DNA from: Desulfuromusa sp.
Lineage (GTDB): Bacteria > Desulfobacterota > Desulfuromonadia > Desulfuromonadales > Geopsychrobacteraceae
NCBI GenBank assembly: GCA_029933365.1
Contig: JAOZOH010000106.1
Coordinates: forward strand, 1 to 9,767
Direction: 5' to 3'
DNA: 9,767 nucleotides
This document shows, piece by piece, positions 8,201 to 9,767 of this stretch. Within the stretch, counting starts at the first letter, position 1; each line of letters begins with the position of its first letter. The notes beneath the pieces are model-generated. The model was given only the letters and a program-made list of their open reading frames with translations. It was not told the DNA's origin and searched no databases. The position numbers and the translations under genes were made by a program.

Positions 8201-8923
8201 CAAATTATTGTTGGATTGGGGAAAGAAACCACCGACTTAGTTTCCAAAACCGGTAATATCCAAAAAATTATCAGTAAGATTAATCGTGATTTCAAAGAGA
8301 AAAATTTTGTTGGGGCAATCAGCAGCATCGAGCTTAAATTGGATGAAAGTGCTAATGGCATTTTTGTGATATTGAGTCAGATTAAGCAATTTAATGACCA
8401 ATGCGGCCATGATTTTGGTTTAAAATCTCTTTTTTCAACAGAACAGCATGAGGATAATAACCATAAAGCGGTTGACCTTCTCCGCTTGCTGATGCGGGAG
8501 ATTGAAACAGCTAAAAGGGATATCATCACTTTGGCCGATTCTTTTGAATTGAAATTTCGGATCGAGGAAAATCAGAACGATACTGGTTGGGTCGAAAAGC
8601 TTTCCCATGTTGGCTCCGATGGTACGGATGTTCTGGTAAAAGCGATGGTTAACATTATGTTGTTGAACGTTTTCAAGGAGGGCGCTTCTCGGCGCTTCAG
8701 AGATTTCCGCCTCCATTGCATGATGGACGAAATTGGTAAACTTCATCCCAATAATATCCGCGGGATCATAAAGTTTGCCAATGACCGAAATATCATGCTG
8801 ATTAATGGTTCCCCAACCGAGAACAACGCGTTGAATTATAAACATGTGTTCAAGGTTTCCAAAGATAATCTTGGGGTGACCAAGGTGATCCGAATTTTGA
8901 CCAACAATCGGTTGTTGCAATGA
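5264..8923 (+). CDS. SMC-type ATPase of a Wadjet/Mks condensin (JetC/MksB-like)
   Basis: The 1219-residue product has the full SMC plan. The N-terminal half of the ATPase head carries Walker A GTQGVGKST (30-38, K36). Long coiled coils, rich in Gln, Glu, Lys and Leu, run from about 240 to 540 and from about 600 to 930. Between them is a globular hinge candidate at about 541-595 with no CxxC zinc hook, which argues against Rad50/SbcC. The C-terminal half carries an ABC signature-like GSDGTD (1117-1122) and Walker B with D1155 and E1156 (MMDEIG). All parts needed for ATP-driven dimer engagement and loop extrusion are present. It is shorter than E. coli MukB (nearly 1500 residues) and in the size range of JetC/MksB proteins. 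The ATG at 5264 lies inside the preceding gene (17-base overlap) with a weak GAAG site. The stop overlaps the ATG of the next gene by four bases. The SMC assignment is firm; the Wadjet-type role comes from the neighbours. Confidence 0.93.
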   Translation: MRYLNKVSFINSATVKYAELDLNGNVHFIGTQGVGKSTLLRAILFFYNANSLKLGVPLGPTNKSFAEWYFPYQNSYIVYEVQRETGAYSILAFKVQNRLNFYFIDAPYQRELFIDADGRAFESWDNIRAALDTNNIFYSRRIKSYEEYRDILYGNNQGKKDFQRYALLESRQYLNIPRTIQNVFLNSKLDAEFIKQTIIDSMGEDDLQIDLQVYAHHLKDFETQLNDIRQFRKTAVVKQAQAAAQLYVAIIHLQRQRRKNVMELRGALAEIEKREPLLTTALGADEQALQRLLLKIAKEETAFKKRNDKYVSDLAIIGAKIKSARVKKEQYEKQNIQEILQRVAHVSSLNQRRENLLAEKNVLGGQFQEISQKYEALHAELENQFQRFCNQKEQEKLVEKESFWGQRDTVTADYEQLLEKIRQQHRGEVECARQQYQELTHLGYQLASDLKLIKQRPFYTTEIEQQKETLRTLQSQLLQAKTQKEVNLGRLEELARRGELEEKSLAEKHQRNMEQIQQQIDECLQKIETIDRKLADSQSAFYGWLNQHQIGWEDNIGKVCAEELLFDITLSPQKLNTENGGFYGVQLDLSQRETKVKSLADYQHERTLLDKSVAENQAKINFLNQTLDGDLQKVKQRLQPKSRVLRQENRELDYLTEQLPRQCELAELELNQWEEKGQLEKQQQLEKLQLKIAETAEAESVAQHQLEKLEGQLNRQLKTKLRERDKKIAILDERKNQEILAIDAAIAVKHQDHQQRLGEIAADKHYELNSHGADTERLEKIENDLSRILIELEFIETKRDLVAEYNRDKRDLFDRLTEFKNQKQLLEREQEQKRNDFALQTQKSQQQQTDLRTAIGQYKNELHLIETDKEEFKDFRLSEVFVQLEDLFSLETETVVAEKSCRDIINALKENFYTEVQRKNDLREVIDKFLGYFSPDNIFKFQTRFISLREYLDFSQDLTEFLEEDKISEFEKRVNERFAQIIVGLGKETTDLVSKTGNIQKIISKINRDFKEKNFVGAISSIELKLDESANGIFVILSQIKQFNDQCGHDFGLKSLFSTEQHEDNNHKAVDLLRLLMREIETAKRDIITLADSFELKFRIEENQNDTGWVEKLSHVGSDGTDVLVKAMVNIMLLNVFKEGASRRFRDFRLHCMMDEIGKLHPNNIRGIIKFANDRNIMLINGSPTENNALNYKHVFKVSKDNLGVTKVIRILTNNRLLQ
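8902..8917 (+). promoter_or_regulatory. Hairpin just before the jetD-like start codon
   Basis: CAACAA (8902-8907) and TTGTTG (8912-8917) form a perfect 6-bp inverted repeat around TCGG, ending two bases before the ATG at 8920. There is no Shine-Dalgarno for this start, and the hairpin fills the place where one would be. Together with the ATGA overlap this fits a gene translated only by ribosomes finishing the SMC gene. The repeat lies inside codons of the SMC gene, so chance is possible. Confidence 0.35.
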
Positions 8924-9767
8924 GATTGACTGCCAGCCTGGCAAGGAAAATGTTGCGGTTGCTTCAGGGTGAAAGCTTGCCTTATAGCCAACTTAAATAT
9001 TCAGTAATTGATCGAATGGTTGAGGAAGGAGTTCTCACTCTTCGTAGTGCCGGGACGCGAAAGACGGTTTATTGCCGTAATACCACAACACTCCAAGGCT
9101 ACATCAAGAATCATTTTGGTGTTGCTGATTTGGAGCAATTTGTTGCGGCACTGGAACAAAAGGATTTGCACCGTTCTGATGCTGTGCGGATCGCCTCTGA
9201 TTCTAAAATTAAATCGATCCGTTCATTCAAGGGATTTCTGGTTAACTGCTATGATCCCTTGATGACAACGCTGGATGGAGTCGCACTGGAGATTTCCCCC
9301 AGAGCTGGAATATTCACCTATATTCACGATTTTGAAGATTTTATTCCTGCCGCTGACATTATTATCATTGGGGTTGAGAATGGTGAAAATTTTCGCCATA
9401 TCGAGCAGCAACAAAAGTTATTCTCTTTCTCAAAGATTCTTTTTGTCAGTCGATACCCTCAATCAGGTGACCTGATCCAATGGTTGCGGGGGATTCCGAA
9501 TCATTACGTCCATTTTGGTGATTTTGATTTTTCAGGGATAAATATTTATCTCCATGAGTTTAAGCGTCACTTAAGCGACAGAGCCGAATTCTTTGTCCCA
9601 GATGGAATTGCTGAGCTGTTGCGAACTTTCGGTAACCGTGAACTTTACCAGCGGCAATTGAGCCATGCTCCATCCCGCGAAAGCCTGAATGAACCGGCAC
9701 TGGAATCTTTATGGGACCTGATTTGTGCTGAGAAAAAAGGGTTGGAACAGGAAGTGTTGATTACCCT
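8920..9767 (+). CDS. Toprim-domain nuclease subunit (JetD/MksG-like), 3' end cut by the window
   Basis: An open frame starts with the ATG of ATGA at 8920, overlapping the SMC stop, and runs 282 codons to the window edge without a stop. The N-terminal 65 residues look like a winged helix. A central segment RSDAVRIASDSKIKSI (85-100) precedes the Toprim fold. Its signatures are clear: beta-strand IIIIGVEN with E153, then HFGDFDFSG with D201 and D203 (DxD) and G206, as in topoisomerase VI A/Spo11-like Toprim domains. In JetD and MksG these residues bind metal and cut DNA. The LEQE at 275-278 resembles the LEQE motif close to the C-terminus of JetD/DUF2220 proteins, so probably only a few residues are missing. 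The full protein would be about 290-300 residues, shorter than the near-400 of type I JetD, which suggests a reduced N-terminal part. Known role: cleavage of circular DNA reeled in by JetABC. The family call is strong; activity is inferred. Confidence 0.88.
   Translation, partial: MRLTASLARKMLRLLQGESLPYSQLKYSVIDRMVEEGVLTLRSAGTRKTVYCRNTTTLQGYIKNHFGVADLEQFVAALEQKDLHRSDAVRIASDSKIKSIRSFKGFLVNCYDPLMTTLDGVALEISPRAGIFTYIHDFEDFIPAADIIIIGVENGENFRHIEQQQKLFSFSKILFVSRYPQSGDLIQWLRGIPNHYVHFGDFDFSGINIYLHEFKRHLSDRAEFFVPDGIAELLRTFGNRELYQRQLSHAPSRESLNEPALESLWDLICAEKKGLEQEVLIT

Noticed and set aside
5264..8923. SbcC/Rad50 repair ATPase
   Set aside because: There is no zinc-hook CxxC at the coiled-coil apex and no SbcD/Mre11 nuclease partner. 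The gene neighbours are condensin-like subunits and a Toprim protein.
3505..8923. Housekeeping MukFEB chromosome condensin
   Set aside because: The SMC is much shorter than MukB, the order is kleisin, small subunit, SMC followed directly by a Toprim nuclease, and MukBEF operons do not carry such a nuclease.
8435..8944. 169-codon open frame on the minus strand at the end of the SMC gene
   Set aside because: It is antisense to the conserved signature and Walker B region of the SMC head, whose codon constraints explain the lack of stops. No family is recognisable.
9008..9475. Short plus-strand frames (9008-9262 and 9275-9475) after the SMC gene
   Set aside because: They overlap the continuous JetD-like frame starting at 8920, which carries Toprim motifs and starts at an ATGA overlap. 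The short frames have no support.

Overview
The window is bacterial DNA carrying five genes, all on the plus strand. It starts with about 350 bases without a convincing gene. Next is a large SWIM-SNF2 helicase gene (351-3398). After a 106-base gap comes a tightly packed four-gene operon (3505 to the window end) that reads as a MukBEF/MksBEFG/Wadjet-type condensin. The operon order is a kleisin-like subunit (JetA/MksF-like), a small winged-helix subunit (JetB/MksE-like), a 1219-residue SMC ATPase (JetC/MksB-like), and a Toprim protein (JetD/MksG-like). The Toprim gene runs off the right edge, probably only a few residues before its stop.

The organism cannot be named. Densely packed ATG-started genes and a mid-40s percent G+C estimate fit many Gram-negative groups, including Desulfobacterota and Bacteroidota-related lineages. 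Hand counts of sample lines give about 51% G+C in the helicase gene, 39% in jetA and 43% in jetC, so the two halves may have different histories. There are no tRNA or rRNA genes, transposases, CRISPR arrays or attachment sites that I can see.

Expected joint function, from knowledge of Wadjet and MksBEFG: JetA, JetB and JetC form an SMC motor that extrudes DNA loops and recognises small circular DNA, and JetD cleaves it. The catalytic signatures needed for this are visible: Walker A, the ABC signature and Walker B in JetC, and the Toprim Glu and DxD in JetD. The JetA, JetB and JetD subunits do not look like the textbook Wadjet types I, II or III as I remember them, so this looks like a divergent or unclassified subtype. 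The upstream SWIM-SNF2 helicase is not a described Wadjet component. It may be an accessory DNA translocase or an unrelated neighbour.
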